A stretch of DNA of 8,713 nucleotides from Burkholderiaceae bacterium (GTDB taxonomy: Bacteria; Pseudomonadota; Gammaproteobacteria; Burkholderiales; Burkholderiaceae_F), in NCBI GenBank assembly GCA_013813185.1, contig JACCSD010000213.1, positions 1 through 8,713 on the forward strand, given 5' to 3'. A program made the position numbers and the translations under genes. Shown here piece by piece: positions 1 to 6,866 of the stretch; within the stretch, counting starts at the first letter, position 1; every line of letters starts with the position of its first letter. The notes below the pieces were generated by a model. It was not told the DNA's origin and did not search any database. It worked only from the letters and a program-made list of their open reading frames with translations.

Positions 1-431
1 GTGCGTTCATCAACGCGCATGCCGAGCACGCCGACTTTCCCGGTCTCGCTGAGCGTGCCGCGCTCTGCGAGCTTGGCGAGAAATGTCTGAGTCGCGAAAA
101 TGTCGAAGATGGAAGGCTGCAATGGCACGATGACGCGGTCTGCCAGCTTCAATACGTCTTTCAAGTCACCGCCGCGCAGACCGGCCGGGCTATCGAGCAC
201 CACGTGCGTCACACCTGCGGGAGGCCGCGCCACTCGTTTGTCGTCGCGCTCCCACGATTCGATCCGCGGCGCGGAGTCGGGTCGTATCGCAAGCCACGCA
301 ACCGCCGATTGCTGCCGATCGAGATCGCCGAGCATCGTCCGATGACCTTGGAGTGCGTAGTAACCGGCCAGGTTGGTGGCGGCTGTGCTCTTGCCTACTC
401 CGCCTTTAGGATTGGCGATCAGGACGATCAT
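1..431 (-). CDS. ParA/MinD-family ATPase (C-terminal part beyond window)
   Basis: The reverse strand reads open from ATG 429-431 to the window edge, giving 143 residues with no stop; the C-terminus lies outside. Residues 8-16 form the deviant Walker A motif PKGGVGKST with the signature lysine K9 and the P-loop lysine K14. GDLDRQQSA (35-43) is the ParA-type aspartate motif, HVVLDSPAG (76-84) is Walker B, and VPLQPSIFDIFAT (102-114) is the usual ParA segment after it. ParA ATPases dimerise on ATP and position DNA or protein cargo on the nucleoid or cell pole. No parB is visible, so the cargo is unknown; this looks like a chromosomal orphan ParA rather than a plasmid partition gene. It diverges from the ZapB-like/zapA pair 43 bp away. 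No Shine-Dalgarno sequence precedes the ATG. Family call is firm, cellular role is not. Confidence 0.93.
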   Translation of the reverse strand, partial: MIVLIANPKGGVGKSTAATNLAGYYALQGHRTMLGDLDRQQSAVAWLAIRPDSAPRIESWERDDKRVARPPAGVTHVVLDSPAGLRGGDLKDVLKLADRVIVPLQPSIFDIFATQTFLAKLAERGTLSETGKVGVLGMRVDER

Positions 432-437
432 CGAACG

Positions 438-468
438 AGTCTAGCGGAGCAGACCCCGGTGCTACCAT
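438..468. promoter_or_regulatory. Divergent promoter region, possibly leaderless on both sides
   Basis: Only 43 bp separate the parA-like start (431) from the coiled-coil gene start (475). On the plus strand, TG at 460-461 followed by TACCAT (463-468) fits an extended -10 element; initiation about 7 bp downstream would fall on or near the A of ATG 475. On the minus strand, TAGACT (438-443) is a 4/6 match to the -10 consensus and would place initiation near the A of the parA-like ATG. Neither start has a Shine-Dalgarno sequence, and no good -35 box was found. The reading as promoters is inference. Confidence 0.4.
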
Positions 469-474
469 CGTTGC

Positions 475-705
475 ATGCTCGATGACCTCGACAAGTTAGC
501 CGCGAAGATCAAGGAAATTGCCGCCACGGTTACAACCCTGCGCGCCGAAAATCAGCAACTGCGAGCGCAGCTGGTCGCTGCATCCGCCGAGCTCGATGCA
601 ATGAATGCCCGGGTCGATGAAGCCACGCGCCGGCTCGACGCCTTGCTGCAGCGTCTGCCCGAGCCGATAAAGACTGCTAACTCATCGGCGCAATGGAAAA
701 CCTGA
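475..705 (+). CDS. Short coiled-coil protein, ZapB-like, upstream of zapA
   Basis: This 76-residue protein has no predicted membrane segment or enzymatic motif. Residues 1-60 form an almost continuous heptad pattern of Leu, Ile, Val and Ala (for example LRAENQQLRAQL at 22-33), so it should be a parallel or antiparallel coiled coil. Small coiled-coil proteins of this kind often sit directly before zapA in beta- and gammaproteobacteria and are annotated as ZapB-like or TIGR02449-type. ZapB links the Z-ring to the chromosome terminus through ZapA and MatP, which would fit here. The last 13 bases overlap zapA in another frame, implying translational coupling. The ATG at 475 lacks a Shine-Dalgarno sequence and may be leaderless. 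Function is inferred from shape and position, because low-complexity coiled coils are poor evidence of orthology. Confidence 0.78.
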   Translation: MLDDLDKLAAKIKEIAATVTTLRAENQQLRAQLVAASAELDAMNARVDEATRRLDALLQRLPEPIKTANSSAQWKT

Positions 706-992
706 GCGTATCGATCCTCGGCCGCGAATACCGTCTCGCGTGCAGTCCTGACGAGAAGGATGCGTTGCTGAAAAGCGCGCAGCTGGTCGATTCGAAGATG
801 CAGGCGATCCGCGAAGCCGGCAAGGTAATGGGGGCCGATCGGATCGCGGTGATGGCGGCGCTGCAGTTTGCACACGAATTGTTAAACACGCGCGGCAGCG
901 ATGGCGTCGAAGCCGGTGAGTTGCACCGGCGTGTTCGCGACCTCGTGCAGGTGTGCGATGAAGCGTTGTTGCCGCAGGAGAAATTGTTCTAA
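693..992 (+). CDS. zapA: Cell division protein ZapA
   Basis: The product has 99 residues, the usual ZapA length. Residues 1-50 contain the N-terminal globular part, starting MENLSVSILGREYRLACSPDE and continuing through the conserved stretch of leucines and alanines before VDSKMQAIR (32-40). The remainder, from about residue 45, is mostly helical and ends in a coiled coil (LHRRVRDLVQVCDEALL). ZapA binds FtsZ, bundles its protofilaments and helps keep the Z-ring compact at midcell. The gene starts inside the coiled-coil gene (13-bp overlap) and is followed 70-odd bases later by 6S RNA. The zapA-ssrS order is conserved across many proteobacteria and supports both calls. No separate promoter is evident, so it is probably co-transcribed with the preceding gene. 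Confidence 0.93.
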   Translation: MENLSVSILGREYRLACSPDEKDALLKSAQLVDSKMQAIREAGKVMGADRIAVMAALQFAHELLNTRGSDGVEAGELHRRVRDLVQVCDEALLPQEKLF

Positions 993-1059
993 TTCGGCGG
1001 CTTCGTTGATTGCGACGCGCTAGACTGTGTGCAAGCGTTCGAATCAGGAACGCAAAAGT

Positions 1060-1237
1060 TTCCCTGCGGTGTTCGCGCAAAGGCCTCATAGTTCCTTGAA
1101 CCAATGCGCTGTGCGCAAGGTTGCTGGCCTCGCGCCGTGGTGTGATCGGCACGCGTTTGCTGAACCTAGACGGCGCGGACAGCGACCACCCTGAACCGAT
1201 GGTTCAGGACATTTGGCCGGGCGGCACAGGCGGGGAT
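1060..1237 (+). ncRNA. ssrS: 6S RNA
   Basis: 6S RNA mimics an open promoter, binds sigma-70 RNA polymerase and lowers housekeeping transcription in stationary phase. The 5' end TTTCCCTGCGGTGTTCGC (1060-1077) matches the 6S 5' consensus and can pair with the 3' end GGCACAGGCGGGGA around 1223-1236. Internally, CCTGAACC-GAT-GGTTCAGG (1190-1208) forms a perfect 8-bp hairpin equivalent to the E. coli 3' hairpin, and 1131-1155 can form a terminal hairpin (CGCGCCG against CGGCACGCG with one bulge). Total length of about 178 nt and position after zapA both fit. Exact ends are uncertain by a few bases because processing is not visible. Possible -10 elements are TAGACT (1021-1026) or TCGAAT (1039-1044), neither with a good -35. 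The usual downstream fau/ygfA gene is absent; the rest of the 993-1361 gap shows nothing further. Confidence 0.93.
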
Positions 1238-1361
1238 CCATTTGTTCGGCGCGGCAAAGCGTTGCAGCGCTACTACGCGACGCCCGGGTTAAGAAAGCAA
1301 TGCACGGCTTGCACGCATGGGTACGGCCGGTGAGGAAGCGCGGTAACCGAGTGTCGTCCCT

Positions 1362-2081
1362 TTATCGCGCGTAGGTAATCGTCAGGTCGCCGACGCCTTC
1401 CACGTGGCCTTCCAACTTGTCGCCTTTATTGACCGGGCCCACGCCGGACGGAGTTCCTGAAAAGATCAAGTCGCCCGGTTGCAGCGTGACCAGGCCCGAC
1501 AAGTAGGCGATCTGTTCGGGGACACTCCAGATCTGCTGCGACAAGTCACCGTGCTGCTTCACTTCGCCGTTGACCTTCACCCGGATCGCGCCCTTCGCGG
1601 GGTGCCCAATCTCGCTCACGGGCCGCAGCGCCGAGCATGGAGCTGATTGATCGAAGCTCTTACCCATCTCCCAGGGGCGACCCATTTTCTTCGCTTCGCC
1701 CTGGATATCGCGCCTTGTCATGTCGAGTCCGACGCCGTAACCCCACACATGGTCGAGCGCCTTTTCAGCCGGGATGTCCTTCCCACCCTTGCCGATGGCG
1801 ACCACCATCTCGATCTCGTGGTGGACATCCTTGGTGCCAACGGGGTAATCGAGGGTTGATCCGTTCTGCACGATCGAACTAGGCGCCTTCATGAAAAAGA
1901 ACGGCGGCTCGCGATCGGGGTCATGGCCCATTTCGCGCGCGTGCTCGGCATAGTTGCGGCCGACGCAGAAGATGCGGCCTACCGGAAAGCGCATGTCGCT
2001 GTCCGCGACCGGCAGTGAGGGTAGCGGGCCGATGTCGATCACGTACTTGGCGTGGCGCAGATGGTCTTTCATTGGATGCAT
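1362..2081 (-). CDS. FAH-family hydrolase, fumarylpyruvate hydrolase-like
   Basis: This 239-residue protein is a single-domain fumarylacetoacetate hydrolase (FAH) fold. RIFCVGRNYAEHAREMG (36-52) and DPDREPPFFFMK (54-65) open the domain. HHEIE (87-91) supplies the metal-binding glutamates E89 and E91, D120 in GLDMTRRD is the third ligand, K141 in KSFD is the conserved lysine, and GTPSGVG (209-215) closes the active site. The pattern resembles NagK-type fumarylpyruvate hydrolases of gentisate degradation, which cleave fumarylpyruvate to fumarate and pyruvate, but no gentisate dioxygenase is in view, so the substrate is open. A start at 2072 (MKDH...) is an alternative, and neither has a clear Shine-Dalgarno sequence. 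It lies 12 bp downstream of aspartate dehydrogenase on the same strand, so the two are probably one operon. It faces 6S RNA convergently. Confidence 0.92.
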   Translation of the reverse strand: MHPMKDHLRHAKYVIDIGPLPSLPVADSDMRFPVGRIFCVGRNYAEHAREMGHDPDREPPFFFMKAPSSIVQNGSTLDYPVGTKDVHHEIEMVVAIGKGGKDIPAEKALDHVWGYGVGLDMTRRDIQGEAKKMGRPWEMGKSFDQSAPCSALRPVSEIGHPAKGAIRVKVNGEVKQHGDLSQQIWSVPEQIAYLSGLVTLQPGDLIFSGTPSGVGPVNKGDKLEGHVEGVGDLTITYAR

Positions 2082-2093
2082 TCTAGGTCGCCG

Positions 2094-2909
2094 CTACGTT
2101 CCGTAACGCACCGGCGAGTCGAACTGTTTGAACGCCGCGAGCGCGCTGAAGCACGCCAGCATCGCGGTCTTCGGATTGTCTGGCGAGGGCACATTTTCGA
2201 AGCGCAGATCGATTGCGCCGGTCGGGCCGCGAATGCGAATGAAGTGGGTGTTGAACTCGAGCGCAGGGTCAGCCACGACGGTCAGCCGCGTCCGATCGAA
2301 TCCGATTCCCGCCAGCGAGAGCGCCGCAGCGATGTTCACGTTGGCGGGAAAGTGCGGCACGCCGTCGCGCGCGGTACCGTCGAACAGCGTGACCGCTGCA
2401 TCGAGACGGTCCAGATCGATGCCCAGGCGCTCGACGTAAGGAATGTCTTTCCATGCGGCCGGCGGCTTGGTGACGGCGATCGTTACCTCGTCGGCACCCG
2501 CAGCGCACGCCGCCTTCAGCGCGTCCAACCCGCCGATGCCGCCGGAGGGGACGTAGAGCAGCGCGCGATGCTGCGCGGCTGCGCGCTCAAGCCGCTCGCG
2601 CAGGTTGTCGTCGGCGAGCGCACCTGCCGAAAGCACGATCACCGCGATGCCGCTCGAAAGCAGCGCTTCAGCATGCTCGCGCACGGCCGCATGTGACGCG
2701 GCCTCGATCACGACTTCCGGCCGCAACGCGATCAGCTCGTCGCGTTCGGTCACGAACGCGACCCCGAACTCGCGCGCGAGAGTCTTGCCGCGCGAGCGGT
2801 CGCTGCGGCCCAGCACCACGATCACTTCGGCGTCTCCCATCGCGCCGCGCCCGGCGTGCTCGAGGAAGAGCCGGGCGATCGCGCCGCCGCCGATCAGTCC
2901 GATACGCAT
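2094..2909 (-). CDS. L-aspartate dehydrogenase
   Basis: The 271-residue protein begins with a Rossmann nucleotide-binding motif, RIGLIGGGAIA (2-12). The AspDH signature PSGGIGGLDAL follows at 121-131, then HFPANVNIAAAL (186-197) and NTHFIRIRG (220-228), where H222 sits in the conserved NxH position near the active site. Length and motif order match the AspDH (DUF108/NadX-like) family, which converts L-aspartate to iminoaspartate and then oxaloacetate with NAD(P). In some bacteria it feeds NAD synthesis in place of NadB; here no nadA or nadC is near, and the position beside a carboxylate transporter and an FAH hydrolase favours a catabolic or amination role on an aspartate-like compound. The ATG at 2909 starts exactly at the Rossmann strand and has no Shine-Dalgarno sequence. 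It diverges from the transporter genes. Confidence 0.92.
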   Translation of the reverse strand: MRIGLIGGGAIARLFLEHAGRGAMGDAEVIVVLGRSDRSRGKTLAREFGVAFVTERDELIALRPEVVIEAASHAAVREHAEALLSSGIAVIVLSAGALADDNLRERLERAAAQHRALLYVPSGGIGGLDALKAACAAGADEVTIAVTKPPAAWKDIPYVERLGIDLDRLDAAVTLFDGTARDGVPHFPANVNIAAALSLAGIGFDRTRLTVVADPALEFNTHFIRIRGPTGAIDLRFENVPSPDNPKTAMLACFSALAAFKQFDSPVRYGT

Positions 2910-3000
2910 TCAAATAAAGGTCGTGGGTTGACGCTGATTGTGAGTGGTGACAGGCGAGTCTAGTATGTCCCCGCGTCCTCACATGTTCAGGAGTGAATCC
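2910..3000. promoter_or_regulatory. Divergent control region between aspartate dehydrogenase and tctC
   Basis: For the rightward genes, TTGTGA (2938-2943) and TAGTAT (2961-2966) are separated by exactly 17 bp and match 4/6 of each consensus, so initiation near 2973 is likely. A better-looking TTGACG at 2928-2933 lacks a partner at normal spacing. For the leftward genes only an A/T-rich TTTATT (2913-2918, read on the minus strand) stands close to the ATG. No regulator gene and no clear operator palindrome are in the window. Confidence 0.5.
2989..2993 (+). promoter_or_regulatory. Ribosome binding site fixing the tctC start
   Basis: AGGAG lies 7 bp before ATG 3001 and selects that codon over the in-frame GTG at 2944. 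The 2944 start would add 19 residues ahead of a proper signal peptide and lies upstream of the predicted -10 box. Confidence 0.8.
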
Positions 3001-3945
3001 ATGAATCGTCTTCGCGCAGCTGTGGCAGCCACCGCTCTTCTGTCCGCTTCCTGGGCGCTCGCCGCCTATCCCGAGCGGCCCATCAAGCTCGTCGTTCCAT
3101 GGGCGGCTGGCGGGGATACCGATAACATCTACCGCGCATTCCAGCCGCACTTCCAGAAGCATCTTGGAGGCACGATGGTCATCGCGAACGTCGGCGGCGC
3201 CTCGGGTACCAAGGGCGCGAAGGAAGCGAAAGACTCGCCGGCAGACGGCTACACGATATTTGCCGTGCATGACTCGATCCACTCGACGTTCTATACCGGC
3301 GTCGCCGACGTGAACTCGACCGACTTCCAGCCGATCTGCCTGGTCGCCTCGACACCATCGATCGTCACCGCGAGCCCGAAGACGCCGTGGACGGACATGA
3401 AGGCTCTCATCGCTGATGCAAAAACGCGCCCCGGGCAAGTCAGCGTGGGCGCCACGCTCGGCTCGACCAGCCACTTCTTTCCCGCGCTGGTGGAGAAAGC
3501 GGCGGGTGTCAAGTTCAAGTACGTTTCCTACGAAGGCACAGCGCCGCGCATGAACGCGCTGCTCGGCAGCCATATCGACCTCGCAGAATCCAATCTCACG
3601 CAAAAAGGCAAGGTCGATGCGGGGCAGATGAAGTTTCTTGCGATCGCGTCCGATAAGCGCACGCCTGAAGCGCCGAACGTGCCGACCTTGAAGGAGCTCG
3701 GGATCGACGTCACCTACGCGGTGAATCGCGGGCTGCTCGCGGTGAAAGGCACGCCGCCCGACGTGATGGCGAAGCTGGAAGCAGCGTGCGCCGCGGCTGC
3801 GAAGGAGCCGGCGTTCGCCGCCGCCATGAAGGACCAGGGCACGCTGGTGAACTACCTCGGCGCGAAGGACTATGCCGGGTTCCTGACGAAGAACGACGGG
3901 CTCAACAAGGATCTGGCGAAGGATCTGGGCATGCTGAAGCGCTGA
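3001..3945 (+). CDS. tctC: Bug/TctC-family periplasmic binding protein
   Basis: From ATG 3001 the protein has 314 residues, typical of Bug receptors. Residues 1-21 are a Sec signal peptide: charged MNRLR, a hydrophobic core, and ALA before the likely cut between A21 and A22. YPERPIKLVVPWAAGGDTD is the family's opening strand and first ligand loop; ADGYTIF follows, and KELGIDVTYAVNRGLLAVKGTP is the late Bug signature with the usual proline after the glycine-threonine. Bug proteins hold small carboxylates between two lobes and pass them to a TctAB membrane pair, which is encoded just downstream. The first ligand loop reads GGDTDNIYR rather than the common GGxxDxxAR, so this is an unusual subgroup and substrate cannot be guessed. 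It is probably the first gene of the rightward transcript. Confidence 0.93.
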   Translation: MNRLRAAVAATALLSASWALAAYPERPIKLVVPWAAGGDTDNIYRAFQPHFQKHLGGTMVIANVGGASGTKGAKEAKDSPADGYTIFAVHDSIHSTFYTGVADVNSTDFQPICLVASTPSIVTASPKTPWTDMKALIADAKTRPGQVSVGATLGSTSHFFPALVEKAAGVKFKYVSYEGTAPRMNALLGSHIDLAESNLTQKGKVDAGQMKFLAIASDKRTPEAPNVPTLKELGIDVTYAVNRGLLAVKGTPPDVMAKLEAACAAAAKEPAFAAAMKDQGTLVNYLGAKDYAGFLTKNDGLNKDLAKDLGMLKR

Positions 3946-3982
3946 GGTCGGCACGCTGACTTGCTGAGACCTCGCTCGCGAC

Positions 3983-4462
3983 GTGGGCCGCGACGCGATC
4001 ACCGGGCTCGTCGTGCTGGCGACGAGCCTGTTTCTTTTCTGGGCCACGCTCGGGCTCGAGCGTCATCCGCTGGTACCGGTGGGGCCCGAGTTCTATCCGC
4101 GACTCGTTCTCGGCGTGACCGCGCTTCTTGCGCTCCTGCTCGTCGTGTCAAGCGTCATTACGCACCGGCGCACTGAGTTGGCGGCAGCGCCGGTGGTGTC
4201 CACGGCCCAAGCCAACTACTCACTGGTTGCCATCGCGTTTGCGATTTTCGCGATCTACGCCATTGCGCTGCCCTATCTTGGATTCCGTTTGGCGACCTTC
4301 GCGTTCCTGATGGCGATGCCGCTCGCGCTCGAGCCCCCGCGCAACGCGCGTCGCTGGATTGTCGTGTTCGTCGTTGCGCTCGTCGCCACTTTCGTGATCT
4401 ATCTGGCGTTCGAGAGTTACCTGCAGGTGCTGCTGCCGCGCGGACGCTTGACCGGGTTCTAG
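3983..4462 (+). CDS. tctB: Tripartite tricarboxylate transporter small membrane subunit TctB
   Basis: This 159-residue integral membrane protein has hydrophobic segments at about 6-24, 41-60, 79-97, 100-117 and 124-148, in line with the four to five of the TctB family. GPEFYPRLV (34-42) and LPYLGFRLATFAFLMAM (96-112) are the conserved family stretches. With TctA it forms the membrane part of a secondary carboxylate importer that uses the TctC binding protein. The start is a GTG at 3983, 37 bp after tctC, with no clear Shine-Dalgarno sequence; no ATG precedes the first membrane segment in frame, so GTG is favoured. It is followed not by tctA but by an AlkD-type gene in the same frame after the stop. 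Confidence 0.92.
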   Translation: MGRDAITGLVVLATSLFLFWATLGLERHPLVPVGPEFYPRLVLGVTALLALLLVVSSVITHRRTELAAAPVVSTAQANYSLVAIAFAIFAIYAIALPYLGFRLATFAFLMAMPLALEPPRNARRWIVVFVVALVATFVIYLAFESYLQVLLPRGRLTGF

Positions 4463-4501
4463 GGCGATAGGAAGCAGCGCCCATCACTGACGGAGCACAG
4501 A

Positions 4502-5224
4502 CTGGCTAACGCTTCTCTTCACCGCCGAATCGTCAGCGACCTTGTCCGGGCGGGCCGGGACTCTCCCTATGCAGCGGATGCCGACGAGCCCGATCCTCGT
4601 TACCTGGGCTACGGTGTCCGGGCTGCCGAAATGCGGCACGTCATCGCCAGACATCGGGCAGAGATACGGGATCTCAGTCTGCAAGACAAGCTCGATCTGG
4701 CCACGAAACTCATTGGCTCCGGCTATGGCGAACAGAAAAGCGTGGCGCTCCATGTCCTGGAGCCGATTTCTTCCTGTTTCATGCCCGACCGATTCGACGT
4801 TCTCGATGGATTGATCAGAGGTCTGCATGGATGGAGCAAGATTGACTCGTTCACCGGATCACTGCTACGAGACGTCCTCGAACGGCACCCGAAAGAACTC
4901 GTGAAACTGGTCCGGCAATGGAACTCGGATTCAGACCTGTGGATGAGAAGAGCGAGCGTTGTCTTGTTCACTCGCAAGGTTGCACTTTCAGGCAGGTACA
5001 ACGACGTCGCTCTGGAACACTGCGAGAATCTAAAGCACGACGCGGAAGATCTGGTGCTGAAAGGAGTCGGCTGGTCACTCAAAGACCTCATGCGAAGTGA
5101 CAAGAAGCGAATCCTGGAATACGTCATATCGCTGAGGGAACAAGGCGTTTCCAGCGTAGTTACTCTCTACGCGCTGCGCGATACTAAAGGCGATGAGCGA
5201 GCCAGGATTCTGGGGCGAAGGTGA
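4502..5224 (+). CDS. AlkD-type DNA alkylation repair protein with no canonical start codon
   Basis: The product is an all-helical, HEAT-like DNA glycosylase-type protein. Counting from CTG 4502 it has 240 residues. W111 and D115 (in HGWSKID) and W191 (in GVGWSLKDL) match in spacing the catalytic W109, D113 and W187 of Bacillus cereus AlkD; WMRRASVV (147-154) supplies the DNA-contact arginines. AlkD removes N3- and N7-alkylated purines without flipping the base. The first ATG (4631) would delete 43 residues that match the family N-terminus (such as DPRYLGYGVRAAEMRH), while the frame upstream back to the tctB stop at 4460-4462 contains no ATG, GTG or TTG. CTG 4502 has GGAG 6 bp before it (4492-4495); CTG 4487 is the alternative. 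GC is about 52 percent over 4981-5160, against 72 percent in tctA line 6181-6240. Function confident, start uncertain. Confidence 0.82.
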   Translation: MANASLHRRIVSDLVRAGRDSPYAADADEPDPRYLGYGVRAAEMRHVIARHRAEIRDLSLQDKLDLATKLIGSGYGEQKSVALHVLEPISSCFMPDRFDVLDGLIRGLHGWSKIDSFTGSLLRDVLERHPKELVKLVRQWNSDSDLWMRRASVVLFTRKVALSGRYNDVALEHCENLKHDAEDLVLKGVGWSLKDLMRSDKKRILEYVISLREQGVSSVVTLYALRDTKGDERARILGRR

Positions 5225-5298
5225 CTTTTCGGCTCGTCACGTACGCGTTTCGAAACACTGTGAAGTCCGTATGACCGACTGACGTCGTTCACTCAAGC

Positions 5299-6828
5299 AT
5301 GTACGAACTGCTCGGCCACGGCGTCGCCAACATCCTTCAGCTGAAGTATCTGATTCCGCTGACGATCGGCACGCTGGTGGGCGTGATCGGCGGCGCGCTG
5401 CCCGGCGTCACGATCACGATGACGATCATCGTGGCGCTCCCTTTCACTTTCGGACTCGATCCGCTGCAGGGTCTGTCCGCGATGGTCGGCATCTATGTCG
5501 GCGGCTCCGCAGGTGGCTTGATCACCGCGACGCTGCTCGGAATTCCAGGCACGCCGTCTTCACTGGCGACGATGTTCGACGGCTTCCCGCTGGCAAAAAG
5601 AGGCGAACCCGGTCGCGCCGTCTGGCTCGGCATCTGGGCATCGTTCTACGGTGGTCTGCTCGGCGGAATATTTCTGATTGCGGCTACAGGTCCGCTCGCG
5701 TCATTCGCGCTCAGGTTCGGACCCTGGGAGTACTTCTCGCTGTTCGTGCTGGCGCTCTCGATGGTGGCGGGGCTGGTCGAAGCGTCGCTGCTGAAGGGAC
5801 TTATCGCGGGCATGCTGGGCCTTGTGGTCACCGTGCTGGGCAACGACCCGATGATGGGCGCGCCGCGGCTCACGTTCGGCATTCCGTTTCTCGAAGGCGG
5901 CGTCAATTTCCTGCCGGTGCTGATCGGCGTGTTTGCTTTCGCGCAGATCATGACCGATGCCGAGAAGATGGGCGGCACGCAGCGCATTACACATGCGGTC
6001 AGCGCCGCGGCGGTGCTGGCGGTCTCGCACGCAAAAATCACCTGGGAAATCCTGTCGCGCCCGTTCCTGCTGCTGTGGAGCTCGCTGATCGGCGTGTGGA
6101 TCGGTGTGCTGCCGGCGATCGGCGGCAGCGCCGCGAACATGATGGCCTACGACCAGGCGAAGAAGTTCTCGAAGCGGCCCGAGGCCTTCGGCACCGGCGC
6201 GCCCGAGGGCATCATCGCCGCCGAGTCTTCGAACAACGCCAACGTGGGTGGATCGCTCGTCACGATCATGGCGTTCGGGATTCCCGGCGACGCGGTGACC
6301 GCCGTCATGCTGGGCGCGCTGACGATTCACGGTATCCAGTCGGGCCCGCTGTTCATCTCGCAGCAACCCACCCTCGCATACGGAATCTTCGCGGCGTACC
6401 TGCTCGCGCATCCGATCATGGTGCTGATCACCGGCATCGCGGCGCGCTGGGCGCTGAAGGTCGTCACGGTGCCAAAGGCGCTGCTCTATCCGATCGTGCT
6501 CGTGCTGTGCGCCGTCGGCGCGTTTGCGTTGAACAACACGATGTCGAACGTCTACGTGCTGCTCACCTTCGGCGTGCTCGGCTATGCGATGGTCAAGGTC
6601 GGGCTGCCGCTGGCACCCTTCATCCTCGGCGTGATCCTCGGTGACCAGATCGAGATCAATCTGATCCGCTCGATCATGACCGATCCCAACCCGTGGCTTT
6701 TCGTGACGCGTCCGATCTCGGGAGCACTACTAGCAGCCGCGGTGGCGTCGGTGGTTTTTGCGTTGTGGCAGCACCATCGCTCTGAGGCGAAGCGGCGCCT
6801 GCGCGAAGAGGACGTGGCGGATTTCTAA
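5299..6828 (+). CDS. tctA: Tripartite tricarboxylate transporter large membrane subunit TctA
   Basis: The 509-residue protein has about a dozen hydrophobic segments and the internal repeat of TctA: GALPGV (32-37) with GIPGTPSS (81-88) in the first half, then GVLPAIGGSAA (269-279) with GIPGDAVTAV (327-336) in the second. APEGIIAAESSNNA (301-314) is another family hallmark. It is the transporting subunit that moves the carboxylate delivered by TctC, driven by ion gradient, with TctB as its small partner. Length is normal and no break is seen. It starts 74 bp after the AlkD-type gene; the ATG has no obvious Shine-Dalgarno sequence, and the gap holds no clear promoter, although a 10-bp perfect palindrome (5247-5256) lies in it. 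The intact reading frame argues against general low sequence quality here. Confidence 0.95.
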   Translation: MYELLGHGVANILQLKYLIPLTIGTLVGVIGGALPGVTITMTIIVALPFTFGLDPLQGLSAMVGIYVGGSAGGLITATLLGIPGTPSSLATMFDGFPLAKRGEPGRAVWLGIWASFYGGLLGGIFLIAATGPLASFALRFGPWEYFSLFVLALSMVAGLVEASLLKGLIAGMLGLVVTVLGNDPMMGAPRLTFGIPFLEGGVNFLPVLIGVFAFAQIMTDAEKMGGTQRITHAVSAAAVLAVSHAKITWEILSRPFLLLWSSLIGVWIGVLPAIGGSAANMMAYDQAKKFSKRPEAFGTGAPEGIIAAESSNNANVGGSLVTIMAFGIPGDAVTAVMLGALTIHGIQSGPLFISQQPTLAYGIFAAYLLAHPIMVLITGIAARWALKVVTVPKALLYPIVLVLCAVGAFALNNTMSNVYVLLTFGVLGYAMVKVGLPLAPFILGVILGDQIEINLIRSIMTDPNPWLFVTRPISGALLAAAVASVVFALWQHHRSEAKRRLREEDVADF

Positions 6829-6855
6829 TAAGTGAAGTACACAGCGTCGAAAGAT

Positions 6856-6861
6856 AAGGAG
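6856..6861 (+). promoter_or_regulatory. Strong ribosome binding site before the broken FAH gene
   Basis: AAGGAG sits 5 bp before ATG 6867. The ATG is well placed for translation, yet its frame diverges from the coding frame of the FAH domain two codons later, which helps to locate the first frameshift. Confidence 0.8.
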
Positions 6862-6866
6862 TAACG

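Noticed and set aside
1121..1333. 70-codon open frame on the plus strand
   Set aside because: It lies within and past the 6S RNA gene on the same strand, has no family resemblance, and its sequence is explained by the RNA fold.
1238..1361. Terminator for 6S RNA or the FAH gene, or a tRNA
   Set aside because: Short inverted repeats such as ATGC around 1300-1318 are weak and lack a T-run; no cloverleaf pattern is present.
2668..4047. 459-codon open frame on the minus strand
   Set aside because: It runs antisense to tctC, has an arginine- and histidine-rich low-complexity composition, and is a shadow of high-GC coding sequence.
5247..5256. Perfect palindrome GTTTCGAAAC in the alkD-tctA gap
   Set aside because: Ten bases are too short to call an operator without a second copy or a known regulator; mentioned only in the tctA entry.
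4463..5298. Insertion sequence or integron cassette carrying the AlkD-type gene
   Set aside because: No transposase, terminal inverted repeats, direct repeats or recombination site was seen at either edge.
5646..6644. Long antisense and alternate-frame open frames inside tctA
   Set aside because: Rich in Arg and His with no domain; tctA is intact and explains the sequence.
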